A stretch of 64,000 bases of DNA from Polyangium mundeleinium (GTDB taxonomy: Bacteria > Myxococcota_A > Polyangia > Polyangiales > Polyangiaceae). Position 1 is the first letter of the stretch. Every line of letters begins with the position of its first letter. The notes under the pieces were generated by a model that worked only from the letters and a program-made list of their open reading frames with translations, did no database searches and was not told the DNA's origin. The DNA lies in contig NZ_JAQNDO010000001.1 of the NCBI RefSeq assembly GCF_028369105.1, forward strand, positions 10,944,501-11,008,500. The letters are read 5' to 3'. The translations under genes were made by a program, and so were the position numbers. Positions 50,125 through 61,648 of the stretch are shown in pieces.

Positions 50125-50943
50125 ATGGGGGAAGGCATGATCTCCGCCCCGCTCGCTTCCCCGGCGCCCGCGCGTTCGCTCGCGCCGAAGGAGCACGGCG
50201 CGTACGGGCAGCTCGGTTTGCCGCTCGTGGCGGCGCTCGCTATCGGCCGGCCGGGGGTCGCGGCGTTTGGCCTGACGATCGCGTGGGTTGCGGCGTTCCT
50301 CGCGCACGAGCCGGTGCTCGTCCTGCTCGGTCAGCGTGGCAAGAAGGCCCGCGCGCAGGATGGGCCGCGCGCGACGCGGCGGCTCGCGTGGCTCGGCGCG
50401 GCAATGGCCCTGTGTGGCGGCGTGTTTCTGGTCTTCGCGCCCGCCGACGCAAGGCTCGCGCTCGTCCCGCCGGTCGTGCTCGGGCTCGTCGTGATGGCGT
50501 TCGTCTGGCGCAAGGAAGAGAAGACGGCGACGGGCGAGATCATCGCGGCGGCGGCGCTCTCGGGGGCGGGATTTCCGGTGGCGCTCGCGGGCGGGGTCGC
50601 GCTGTTTCCCGCGGCCGTGGCCTGGCTCGCCTGGACGACGGCGTTCCTCATGTCGACGCTCGCGGTGCGCGCCGTGATCGCGCGGGCGAAACACGAGGGG
50701 CGGGCGACGCTCGTCGCCGCGTACGTCGCGACGATCGGCCTCGGCGCGGCGAGCGTGATCCTCGCGCTTCGGGACGTGCTCCCGCGGGCCGTGCCGATCG
50801 CGCTCGCGCCTTTCGTGGTGCTCTCGCTCGGGGTGCTTGTGCTCCCGATCCATACGCGGCATTTGCGCCGCATCGGGTGGGGGCTCATCGGGGCGAGCGT
50901 GGCGACGCTCGGGATCCTGGTCGCCACGCTCCGCGGGTCCTAG
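50125..50943 (+). CDS. YwiC-like membrane protein
   Basis: A 272-residue integral membrane protein of the YwiC family. The signature LAPKEHGAYGQLGLPLVAAL at residues 20-40 is diagnostic (PKxHGAxxxLxxP). Eight or so helices follow, including GLTIAWVAAFLAHEPVLVLLG with a cytoplasmic RGKKARA loop. Function of the family is unknown. ATG 50125 (GGAA 5 nt upstream) is used; ATG 50137, with GGGGGAAGG just ahead, is nearly as good. Its stop shares the palindrome CTAG with the convergent gene. Confidence 0.82.
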   Translation: MGEGMISAPLASPAPARSLAPKEHGAYGQLGLPLVAALAIGRPGVAAFGLTIAWVAAFLAHEPVLVLLGQRGKKARAQDGPRATRRLAWLGAAMALCGGVFLVFAPADARLALVPPVVLGLVVMAFVWRKEEKTATGEIIAAAALSGAGFPVALAGGVALFPAAVAWLAWTTAFLMSTLAVRAVIARAKHEGRATLVAAYVATIGLGAASVILALRDVLPRAVPIALAPFVVLSLGVLVLPIHTRHLRRIGWGLIGASVATLGILVATLRGS

Positions 50944-51542
50944 TTTTCCTGGCAATCGAGCTTCTGCGTGCTGCACTGCGTGTCGATACACGCCTGACAA
51001 TCGGGCGTCGTCGCGGAGCCGGTGCAGTGGGAGTTATCCTGGCAAACGGCCGCGCAGGCATCCAGGCAGGCGCATTGTTTCAGCGTCTGGAAGGCCTTGA
51101 GGGCTGCGTCCTGGCAAACGTCGGCCTCCGTGGTGCCGAGTGTGGACTGGCCTTGCGCGCACGAGAGGCACGCCCCGCCGTCGCCCGCGTCCGGCGTCTC
51201 CTCCCAGGCGTTGCCGTCGACGCCGTCGCAGTTCTGATCGATCCCATCGCCCTTGGGATCGTCCTGCTCGGGGTGAATGTCCTTGTTCTCGTTGTCGCAA
51301 TCGTAGCCGGGGCAAAACCCGTCGCCGTCCTTGTCATCGACCGCATCACACGGGGGCATCCCATAACAAGCCATGAGCGTGACGGCCATGGCCCCGCCCG
51401 TCGCCAACGCCGCGAGGCTCTTTCCGAAGCCCGCGAGCATCGAGGGAGCCTTCTCTTCTGTGGGCGCCGCCGCGCCGCAGTGGGGACAGCTCGAAGCCGC
51501 TCCGGGGACGAAACCTTCACAAGATACACAAGACTTCAGCAT
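50940..51542 (-). CDS. Zinc-ribbon/MopE-like metal-binding-motif protein
   Basis: A 200-residue protein. It starts MLKSCVSCEGFVPG with a second pair SCPHCG, a short zinc ribbon of the kind that precedes a membrane helix (GFGKSLAALATGGAMAVTLMAC). The exported part has the MopE-type motif of Asp-rich calcium/copper-binding loops (DKDGDGFCPGYDCDNENKDI then DGIDQNCDGVDG). A Cys-rich domain follows (CLSCAQG, VCQD, CACLDACAAVCQD, CQACIDTQC). No strong ribosome site precedes ATG 51542; in-frame extension to 51620 is possible. The stop lies in CTAG 50940-50943, shared with the opposite gene. Confidence 0.72.
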   Translation of the reverse strand: MLKSCVSCEGFVPGAASSCPHCGAAAPTEEKAPSMLAGFGKSLAALATGGAMAVTLMACYGMPPCDAVDDKDGDGFCPGYDCDNENKDIHPEQDDPKGDGIDQNCDGVDGNAWEETPDAGDGGACLSCAQGQSTLGTTEADVCQDAALKAFQTLKQCACLDACAAVCQDNSHCTGSATTPDCQACIDTQCSTQKLDCQEN

Positions 51543-51704
51543 GCGAGGAAGGCTGTCATGCACCCATGGGTGGATGCAAGCGAAACGCGAGATCTGCGGC
51601 GTCACCCGATCGACGCTCACGCTTGACGGCCTGACGAGGTTCTTCTCTATTGGAGACGTTCCCCCCCTCGCGCCGATCCTTCACGAACCGAGGGTGCCGC
51701 ACCC

Positions 51705-55109
<3,405 letters not shown>

Positions 55110-55139
55110 GGCATGATCGGTGGTACTCTGAGCGCCGCC

Positions 55140-56384
55140 ATGCCCCTTCGCCGCGTCCCCGTGCTCCCCGACGACGACCATCCCGCGTACGTCGTCTGGG
55201 AACTCACGCTCCGCTGCGACCAGCCCTGCGCCCATTGCGGATCGCGCGCCGGAGGGCCGCGGACGACCGAGCTCGGGACCGAAGAAGCGCTCGGCGTCGT
55301 GCAGCAATTGAAGGAGCGCCGCGCGCGCGAGGTCGTGCTCATCGGCGGCGAGGCGTACCTGCACGAGGGGTTTCTCGACATCGTCCGGGCCCTCCAAAAC
55401 GCCGGGATCCGGCCGACGATGACCACGGGCGGCCGCGGAATCGACGCGGCGCTCGCGCGGGCCATGAAAGAAGCGGGGCTGCACAGCGTCTCGGTGAGCG
55501 TCGACGGGCTCGCGCGCACGCACGACCTCATTCGCCGCGCAAAATCGAGCTTCGAAAGCGCCACGCGCGCGATCGGCCACCTGCGCGCGGCGGGCCTCCT
55601 CGTCGCGGCGAACACGAACGTGAACCGCGTCAATCGGGGCGACCTCGAAGCGCTCTACGAGCACCTGCGCGCGCTCGGCATCGTCGCCTGGCAGGTGCAG
55701 ATCACGGCCGCCCTCGGCCGCGCCGCCGATCGCCCGGACATGCTGCTCCAGCCCTACGACTTGCTCGACGTCATGCCGCGCGTCGCCGCGCTGAAGCGCC
55801 GCGCCTTTCGCGACGGCATCACGCTGATGCCCGGCAACAACCTCGGATACTTCGGCCCCGAGGAGGCGCTCCTGCGGTCCGTGAAAGAGGGCGGGCGTGA
55901 CCATTTCATGGGCTGCCAGGCGGGAAAACGCGTCCTCGGCATCGAATCCGACGGCGCGGTGAAGGGTTGTCCCTCGCTGCAAAGCCATTCCTACGTCGGC
56001 GGCACGTTGCGCGAGCAGAGCCTCGGCGCGATCTGGGACGAGGCCCCGGCCCTCGCGTTCGCGCGGAGCCGCACCCCCGACGATCTATGGGGATTCTGCC
56101 GCGCCTGCCCGTTCGCCGAGGTCTGCATGGGCGGATGCACGTTCACCGCGCATGCGCTCTTCGGCCGGCCCGGAAACAACCCGTATTGCCATTTCCGCGC
56201 GCGCACGCTCGCCGCCGAGGGCAAACGCGAGAGGCTCGTCCCCGCGGCGGCGGCCGAGGGAGAACCGTTCGATCATGGCCTCTTCGAGCTCGTCGTCGAG
56301 CCTTTCGACGCCCCCGAGCCGCCGCTGGGCCCGGTGGAGAGCCTCGTCCAGATCACGCGGCGCCCGAGGCAAGGGCAGGCATAG
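55140..56384 (+). CDS. Radical SAM/SPASM protein
   Basis: About 414 residues. The radical SAM cluster motif is LTLRCDQPCAHCGS (CxxxCxxC). A GGE motif (VLIGGEAYL) and SVSVDG follow, as in peptide-modifying members. The C-terminal SPASM region supplies auxiliary-cluster Cys residues: GCQAGK, GCPSL, then GFCRACPFAEVCMGGC and NPYCHF. Such enzymes modify ribosomal peptides or carry out protein maturation. I see no precursor peptide with a leader beside it; the nearest Cys-rich small gene (56797) has a lipoprotein signal instead. ATG 55140 (MPLRRVPV) is preferred; ATG 55113, directly after the kinase gene, is possible. Confidence 0.85.
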   Translation: MPLRRVPVLPDDDHPAYVVWELTLRCDQPCAHCGSRAGGPRTTELGTEEALGVVQQLKERRAREVVLIGGEAYLHEGFLDIVRALQNAGIRPTMTTGGRGIDAALARAMKEAGLHSVSVSVDGLARTHDLIRRAKSSFESATRAIGHLRAAGLLVAANTNVNRVNRGDLEALYEHLRALGIVAWQVQITAALGRAADRPDMLLQPYDLLDVMPRVAALKRRAFRDGITLMPGNNLGYFGPEEALLRSVKEGGRDHFMGCQAGKRVLGIESDGAVKGCPSLQSHSYVGGTLREQSLGAIWDEAPALAFARSRTPDDLWGFCRACPFAEVCMGGCTFTAHALFGRPGNNPYCHFRARTLAAEGKRERLVPAAAAEGEPFDHGLFELVVEPFDAPEPPLGPVESLVQITRRPRQGQA

Positions 56385-56386
56385 CG

Positions 56387-56779
56387 CTACTGCATTCGCT
56401 CGAGGTTGCCCAGCGGGTGGGTGGGCTTTTTGTACGTGGCCCGGAACGTCGCCGACGCCGCGTCGACGACACTTTCCAGGCAATAGTAGGTATTATCGAG
56501 GGGCATGCAGTCGCCCACATCGATCGTGAATCCTGGCGGCTGGTGGCTTTGGCCCCACCACTCTTTTTCGCCGAGTGCTGACTCGGGCACGCCGCAAGCA
56601 AAGTGCATGAGTGCACGAGGCGCTCGACGGGCGCCATACGCCTCATACGCCTCGTCAAGGAGGACGTGACAACCGTTGATGCGCGCGACCTTGCCCTTTT
56701 CCACAGTAACGACAGGAGACTCCGTCCGTGCGCAGGCCCCGAGGACGACAGCGGTGATCAGAAGGAAGGCAGTCCGCAT
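56387..56779 (-). CDS. Small lipoprotein of unknown function
   Basis: 130 residues from ATG 56779: MRTAFLLITAVVLGAC is a standard lipoprotein signal. The mature part (KGKVARINGCHVLLDEAYEAY, ALMHFACGVPES, VGDCMPLDNTYYCLES) has four Cys and is otherwise unlike any family I know. The stop lies 2 nt from the stop of the convergent radical SAM gene. It follows the Cys-rich lipoprotein gene at 56797 by 17 nt on the same strand. Confidence 0.68.
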   Translation of the reverse strand: MRTAFLLITAVVLGACARTESPVVTVEKGKVARINGCHVLLDEAYEAYGARRAPRALMHFACGVPESALGEKEWWGQSHQPPGFTIDVGDCMPLDNTYYCLESVVDAASATFRATYKKPTHPLGNLERMQ

Positions 56780-56796
56780 GATTCTTGTACTCGACA

Positions 56797-57027
56797 TCAA
56801 CGACACGTATTGAAGGACACTTTTCCACTACAGTTGTCGCATGTCCTACGCTGCTCTGCGCAACAATCGGCGCAACTGGACCCGCTCGTACCGCTACAAC
56901 TGTTGTAACAGAGGGGCGTTTGCTCTGCGCACCAGTTCGGGGGCATGCACTGCGTCGCCGTCACCGACGACGACCCACACCCCATCCCCACCACCGCGAC
57001 CCCAGACAGCAGCAACAGCAAGCGCAT
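56797..57027 (-). CDS. Cys-rich mini-lipoprotein
   Basis: 76 residues: MRLLLLLSGVAVVGMGCGSS signal with an imperfect lipobox, then a mature part of about 60 residues containing eleven Cys after the lipobox Cys (TQCMPPNWC, LCYNSCSG, SCADCCAEQ, TCDNCSG, NTC). The density of Cys suggests a disulfide-knotted or metal-binding peptide. It heads a two-gene minus-strand unit with the lipoprotein at 56387. Its upstream region is the minisatellite. Confidence 0.6.
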   Translation of the reverse strand: MRLLLLLSGVAVVGMGCGSSSVTATQCMPPNWCAEQTPLCYNSCSGTSGSSCADCCAEQRRTCDNCSGKVSFNTCR

Positions 57028-57165
57028 GCCATCACCCTCGACCCTGCCACGGTTACCATACCCACAGGGAGCGGATCAACAGTTAGCTTCATTGCTCGTG
57101 CAGGATACCCTGTTCGTTGCACGCCACCCGCAGAGAGCGGAACGCCACCCGCGAAAGGCGGGACC

Positions 57166-57543
57166 GCTTCCCCGAGCGGCGGGATCGCTTCCCCGAACGC
57201 CGGGACCGCTTCCCCGAGCGGCGGGACCGCTTCCCCGAGCGGCGGGATCGCTTCCCCGAACGCCGGGACCGCTTCCCCGAGCGGCGGGATCGCTTCCCCG
57301 AACGCCGGGACCGCTTCCCCGAGCGGCGGGACCGCTTCCCCGAGCGCCGGGATCGCTTCCCCGAGCGCCGGGACCGCTTCCCCGAACGGCGGGATCGCTT
57401 CCACGAGCGCCGGGACGGCTTCCCCGAACGGCGGGATCGCTTCCACGAGCGCCGGGACGGCTTCCCCGAACGGCGGGATCGCTTCCACGAGCGCCGGGAC
57501 GGCTTCCCCGAACGGCGGGATCGCTTCCACGAGCGCCGGGACG
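57166..57543. repeat. Minisatellite: 18 tandem copies of a 21-bp unit
   Basis: Units such as GCTTCCCCGAGCGGCGGGATC repeat 18 times without gaps; degenerate copies extend left to about 57123. Copies 11-18 (57376-57543) are four identical 42-bp dimers, showing recent growth. Variation is limited to a few positions (GAGCGG/GAACGC, GATC/GACC, CCCC/CCAC). Since 21 is divisible by three and no unit contains a stop, all six frames stay open across it. It occupies the 521-nt gap between the LLM gene stop and the Cys-rich lipoprotein start; I do not regard it as coding. Confidence 0.9.
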
Positions 57544-57548
57544 GGAAA

Positions 57549-58547
57549 TCAGCCGTGAAGCTCCCTGAGCAGCGTGTACGAGCGGTTCCGCGCCTCCGCG
57601 TCCGGCACCGCGCACAACACCATCAGCTCGTCGGCGCGGGTGGCTTCGAGGAGCTTGTCGAGCTGCTCACGCACGGACGCCGGGCCGCCGACGATGTTCT
57701 GCGCGAACCAGTTCTCGACGAAGGCTCGCTCCTCCGGCGCCCACGGATACGCCTCCGCCTCCTCGATCGTCGGATAGGGCTCGCGCTTGCCCTGGCGCAC
57801 GCGCAAGAACGCGAGCGCGCCCGGGAGCGCGATGCGCCGCGCCTCGGCGTCCGTGTCGGCGACGATCACGATGGCGCCGATCATCGCCTCGGGCTGGGCC
57901 AGCACCGCCGACGGGCTGAACGACTTTCGGTAGAGGTCGAGGGCAGGCAACGTATTGGCCTGGCTGAAATGGTGCGCGAACGCGAAGGGCAAGCCGCGCC
58001 GGCCGGCGAGACGCGCGCTGTAGCCGCTCGACCCGAGCAGCCAGATCGGCGGTTCGTTGCCGAGCGCCGGGACGGCGCGGATCGTGTGGTACGGGTGATC
58101 GTCGCTGAACTGGCCGCGGAAAAAACCATACAGCTCGTCGAGCATCGCGGGCAGGCCGTCGCCCGTCGTCGGGTCGTCGCGGCTCAGCGCCGACGCCGTG
58201 AGCGGATCGGTGCCCGGGGCGCGCCCGATGCCGAGGTCGATGCGGCCGGGGAAGAGCGCTTCGAGCGTGCCGAATTGCTCCGCGATCACGAGCGGCGCGT
58301 GGTTGGGCAGCATCACGCCGCCGGAACCGACGCGAATCGTCGTCGTCGCGGCCGCGATCCGCGCAATCAGCACCGCAGGCGCTGCAGACGCGATGCCCGG
58401 CATGGCATGATGCTCGGCGAACCAATGCCGCCGGTATCCGAGCGCCTCGACATGCCTCGAAAGATCGATGCTCTCGGCAAAAGCCTCGCTCGCGTTGGAT
58501 CCCCGCCGAACGGGCGCCAGGTCGAGAACGGAAAGCGGAATTCGCAT
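57549..58547 (-). CDS. LLM-class flavin-dependent oxidoreductase
   Basis: A 332-residue luciferase-like flavoprotein of the MsnO8/YhbW-type group. It begins [13 protein letters not shown], with conserved [19 protein letters not shown], a [18 protein letters not shown] core, [16 protein letters not shown], and [18 protein letters not shown]. The C-terminal [10 protein letters not shown] closes the barrel. Activity unknown (FMN-dependent monooxygenase by family). ATG 58547 has GAGGTG 5 nt upstream; the ATG at 58550 is too close to it. Last gene of the operon from 61467; 16 nt after the previous stop. Confidence 0.9.
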   Translation of the reverse strand: MRIPLSVLDLAPVRRGSNASEAFAESIDLSRHVEALGYRRHWFAEHHAMPGIASAAPAVLIARIAAATTTIRVGSGGVMLPNHAPLVIAEQFGTLEALFPGRIDLGIGRAPGTDPLTASALSRDDPTTGDGLPAMLDELYGFFRGQFSDDHPYHTIRAVPALGNEPPIWLLGSSGYSARLAGRRGLPFAFAHHFSQANTLPALDLYRKSFSPSAVLAQPEAMIGAIVIVADTDAEARRIALPGALAFLRVRQGKREPYPTIEEAEAYPWAPEERAFVENWFAQNIVGGPASVREQLDKLLEATRADELMVLCAVPDAEARNRSYTLLRELHG

Positions 58548-58563
58548 CATGACACCTCGATCC

Positions 58564-59673
58564 TCACGGCAAGGGCGGCGGCACGAGCGGCACGAGCGCC
58601 CGCAGTTCGTCTTCAATGAACGTTTCGACGCCCCGCCGCGCGTCCTTCCCCGCCCCCTCGTCCCCGAGGTCCGCGGCCACCGCGTCGTGCCGCAAGGCAA
58701 GCTCGCTCCGCCGCACGTACGAAGGATCCGAGCGCAACGCCGCGGCCCACGAAAGAGCGAGCGCCGCCTCGCGTTGCTTCTTGTCGAGCGAGTGCTTCTT
58801 CGCCAGCACGACCTTGCCGCCCACGTTCACCGCCGTAATCGCCTCCGTGCGGTGGTTCATGGGCAACGTCAGCTTCGCCGCCGCGACCGCGAGCTCGTCG
58901 CTCGACTCCGTTTCGCCATCCAGCACGTATCGAATCGCATCCACGCACGGCGCGCCGAACGCCCGCGCCGCCTCGATACGTTGCCGCGCCTCCCCGTGCG
59001 CCGCCGTGATCTCCTCGGCCGGAAGCGCCGTCTTTTTCCCGATCACCAGCACCGCCTGCTCCTCGCGCGGGTCGACGCCCTCCAGCATCGCCGCGTAAAA
59101 CGCGCCCCGCAGCACGGCCCGCGCGATCTTCGGGGGCAAACCCTCCGGCACTTCGAGCGTCTCGGCCCGCGCGGGCTCCTCCTTCGCGAGCGCGCGCTCG
59201 TCCTCCTCGGGCAAACCGAGCGACGCGATGAAGCAGCCGCGCTGCGACTTCGCCTCCATCTGGAACGTGCCCGTCGCCCCGAGCACCGCCGCGAGCGCAC
59301 GCGCCGCGAAGCCCCCGAACGCCTTCACCCGCGCCACGTCCTTCTCGCTCGGCTTCGACGTGAAGAGCGACCGCACGCCACGCGCGCCGCCTTCGAGCGA
59401 GATCCCCTCGTCGATCACGTCCGCCATCGCGAGCCAGCGCAGCGGCTGGATCGGGGCCATCGCCACGGTCATCCGCACGAGCCACGTGTCCCACGCGCCG
59501 AGGTGCTCGCCGGGCGCACCACGCGCGGCCGCCTGGAGCACAGGCGCGCGGCGCTTCGCGAGGGCACGCAGGGTGCCGTCGTCGAGGCGGGCGGTCGAGG
59601 CAATCGCAAAAAACACGTCGTCGCAAAGGCTGCGCGCGGCGTTCACCAGGCAGATGTTCGGCGGGAGGGCCAC
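58564..59673 (-). CDS. Hypothetical cytoplasmic protein
   Basis: About 369 residues, assumed to start at GTG 59673 ([19 protein letters not shown]), 13 nt after the STAS gene stop; an in-frame ATG at 59733 would overlap that gene. No signal or membrane helix. Internal repeats of charged helix are visible, with segments such as [30 protein letters not shown]-type strand, [19 protein letters not shown], and [21 protein letters not shown] recognise no family; the middle faintly recalls TerB-like helical domains, but that is weak. Position in the operon is the only clue. Confidence 0.65.
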   Translation of the reverse strand: MALPPNICLVNAARSLCDDVFFAIASTARLDDGTLRALAKRRAPVLQAAARGAPGEHLGAWDTWLVRMTVAMAPIQPLRWLAMADVIDEGISLEGGARGVRSLFTSKPSEKDVARVKAFGGFAARALAAVLGATGTFQMEAKSQRGCFIASLGLPEEDERALAKEEPARAETLEVPEGLPPKIARAVLRGAFYAAMLEGVDPREEQAVLVIGKKTALPAEEITAAHGEARQRIEAARAFGAPCVDAIRYVLDGETESSDELAVAAAKLTLPMNHRTEAITAVNVGGKVVLAKKHSLDKKQREAALALSWAAALRSDPSYVRRSELALRHDAVAADLGDEGAGKDARRGVETFIEDELRALVPLVPPPLP

Positions 59674-59686
59674 GGCCGGGGTTTTA

Positions 59687-60688
59687 TCAGAAGGACCGCG
59701 CCTTCGAAAGATGAAGCACGCGTCGGATCGCATGTCGGAGGCCGTCGCCCAGCGTCGCGAAGGTCCGCGCGCCCGGGAAGAGCTCGCCGATCTCCACGAA
59801 CGTGCGCGCCGCGTCGCCGCGCACCCCGACCAACATGCCCTCGGCCCCCACGAGCCCCGTCGCCCGCATCATCACGCCGAGCACCCCCGCCGCGTGCGCG
59901 TCCACCACGCTGAGCCCCGTCACGTCGATGAGCACGACCCGCGCCCGATACCTCCCGATCGCGTGGAGCAGCACGCTCTTCGCATGCTCGGCCCGCTCGG
60001 GTGAGATCTCGCCGACGAGCGGCAGGAGCAGGACCCCCTCCCACACGCGGAGGACCGGCGAGGAGAGCGCGCGCAGCTCGGCCCGCTGGGCGTCGATCGT
60101 GGTGATCTTGTCCTCGAGCTCGGCGCGCTTCTCCCCGAGCTCGACCTCGAGCTCACGCTTGCGCGCCACCACCGAGCCCACGAGCTTCTCGCCGTACACG
60201 TCCGAGAGCTCGAAGATGGCCTCGTAATAAACCTCGTCGACGAGGCCGAGCGCCGCGAGCACCTCACGCGCGGGCCAGCGCTCCTCCGCGATCACGACCG
60301 CGACGCCTCGCTTGAACGAGAGAAACCCCCGGAGCAACGTGGAGACGCGGAACTCGTTCGCCGCGCGCAGGCTCGTCACGTACGCGATGAACGCGCCGAG
60401 CGGCGTGCGATCGCCCGACGCGAGGAGAGCCACGTTCGTCGTGATCACCCGGTCGACGAGGTCGCGCGTCTCCTCGCGCGGCCGCTTGCCCTGAAGGTCC
60501 GGCGCGAGCGCGAAGACCCAGTCCGTGCCGCGCTCCAGCACGTCCTCCCTTCGTCGCGCGAGCAAGTCGAGCAGCGCCGCGAGGCCCGGCGTCTCGGCCC
60601 CCGCCGTCACACGCGCCCGGACCGGCCCCGCGCGGCGCCTCTGCACCGCAGCGAGGAGCCGCGCCCGGGCACGACGCGCGCGGCTCAC
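59687..60688 (-). CDS. RsbR-like STAS protein with helical N-terminal sensor domain
   Basis: 333 residues from GTG 60688, overlapping the hydrolase stop as GTGA. The N-terminal half is all-helical (LLDLLARRREDVLERGTDWV, FIAYVTSLRAANEFRVSTLLRGF), like non-haem-globin N-domains of RsbR paralogues. A coiled coil (ARKRELEVELGEKRAELEDK) joins it to a STAS domain (VLRVWEGVLLLPLVGEI, RVVLIDVTGLSVVD, GVRGDAARTFVEIG). By eye the first RsbR phospho-Thr site is Ala (VVDA) while the second is kept (AARTFV). It probably works in partner switching. Unlike the pair at 31269/32396 it has no PAS domain. Confidence 0.82.
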   Translation of the reverse strand: MSRARRARARLLAAVQRRRAGPVRARVTAGAETPGLAALLDLLARRREDVLERGTDWVFALAPDLQGKRPREETRDLVDRVITTNVALLASGDRTPLGAFIAYVTSLRAANEFRVSTLLRGFLSFKRGVAVVIAEERWPAREVLAALGLVDEVYYEAIFELSDVYGEKLVGSVVARKRELEVELGEKRAELEDKITTIDAQRAELRALSSPVLRVWEGVLLLPLVGEISPERAEHAKSVLLHAIGRYRARVVLIDVTGLSVVDAHAAGVLGVMMRATGLVGAEGMLVGVRGDAARTFVEIGELFPGARTFATLGDGLRHAIRRVLHLSKARSF

Positions 60689-61467
60689 GGCCGGCGCGCG
60701 GCGAGGAAGGCTTGCAACAAGGCAGCCGTCTCCCGCGGACGCTCGACCTGCACGTAGTGCCCCGGCCCCGGCAGGTACGCGAAGCGCGCGCCCCGGACCT
60801 TCGCGACGATCTCGCCACGCAAGGCCGCCACCGGGAGGAAGGGATCGTCGGTGCCGACGACGAGGAGCGGGGCCTTGATCGAGCCGAGCGCCTCGGCGAA
60901 CCCGCCCTTGCGCCAGACGTCGAACGAGAGCCGCACGGCCTCGGGCAAGGTGCGGGCGCCGTCGTCGAGCAGCCGCTCCAGCGAGGCCGGCGAGAGCTCC
61001 TTGCAGGCCATGCCGAGGATCGTCCGCTGCACGTCGCGGTTGCCGCCGGCGCTCGAGAAGAGGCCGATCGCCTCCTCCGGCAGGGGCGCGCCGCTCGCAG
61101 GCACCGGGCAAAGCAGCACTGCGCCGTTCACCCGGTCCGGATGGTAGGCCGCGAGCCACTGGGCGATCTGACCGCCCATGCTGTGCCCGACGACGGTGAA
61201 CGACTTGATCCCCTCGGCGTCGGCGATGGCCAGGATATCGTCCGCATAACGCTGGATCGAGTAGCCGGCCTCGGGTTTGTCGGATTGTCCCGCGCCGCGC
61301 AGGTCCGGCACGATCACGCGCAGGCCGTCGCGGTCGAGGTGCTCGAGCAGGTCGTCGTGGACGGCGCCCGAGACCGTCCACCCGTGGACGAGGAACACCG
61401 CCTCGGGGCCGTCCCCGAAGCTGCGGTAAGCAATCTTGATTCCGTCGTTCGCCTGCGTGACGTGCAT
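60685..61467 (-). CDS. Alpha/beta hydrolase
   Basis: 260 residues, ATG 61467 with GGAGGG 7 nt upstream. Classical hydrolase: oxyanion region VFLVHGWTVSG, nucleophile elbow GHSMGGQIA, acid in VVGTDDPFLPV, and His in GPGHYVQVERP. The cap region lies around residues 125-185. Chloroperoxidase/esterase-like by sequence; substrate unknown. First gene of a four-gene operon with the STAS, hypothetical and LLM genes. No signal peptide, so cytoplasmic. Confidence 0.9.
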   Translation of the reverse strand: MHVTQANDGIKIAYRSFGDGPEAVFLVHGWTVSGAVHDDLLEHLDRDGLRVIVPDLRGAGQSDKPEAGYSIQRYADDILAIADAEGIKSFTVVGHSMGGQIAQWLAAYHPDRVNGAVLLCPVPASGAPLPEEAIGLFSSAGGNRDVQRTILGMACKELSPASLERLLDDGARTLPEAVRLSFDVWRKGGFAEALGSIKAPLLVVGTDDPFLPVAALRGEIVAKVRGARFAYLPGPGHYVQVERPRETAALLQAFLAARRP

Positions 61468-61558
61468 GGATGCCCTCCTCTGGTCGAGAGACACCTTATG
61501 CACCCCACCCCCGCGACTCAAGCACGAATACGCGTACCTTGGCGAACAGCCCCACTCT

Positions 61559-61609
61559 CGTCCCGAAGGGGACGCCTCGCGTCCCCCTCTCATCCGGGCA
61601 AAGCCCGGA
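61559..61609 (-). terminator. Cluster of hairpins downstream of sthA
   Basis: Three perfect inverted repeats in 51 nt: CGTCCC/GGGACG (61559-61574), GGGGACGC-CTC-GCGTCCCC (61568-61586) and TCCGGGC-AAA-GCCCGGA (61593-61609). The first two overlap and exclude each other. They lie between the sthA stop and the hydrolase start, both on the minus strand, so they could end sthA transcription. No T tract. Confidence 0.5.
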
Positions 61610-61648
61610 CGATTCACCCCCCGAGGCGAGCTCGCTTCGCAATCTCGC

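Noticed and set aside
49890-50138. 82-codon minus-strand frame under the tail of the EamA-like gene
   Set aside because: Plus-strand codons keep GC-rich third positions through the same stretch and the small frame has no ribosome site or motif.
57166-57543. CRISPR array
   Set aside because: Units are contiguous 21-mers without unique spacers and no cas genes are present.
56785-57568. Repeat proteins readable on the plus strand across the minisatellite
   Set aside because: All frames are open simply because the 21-bp unit lacks stops; the non-repeat parts overlap the Cys-rich lipoprotein gene and have no ribosome site.
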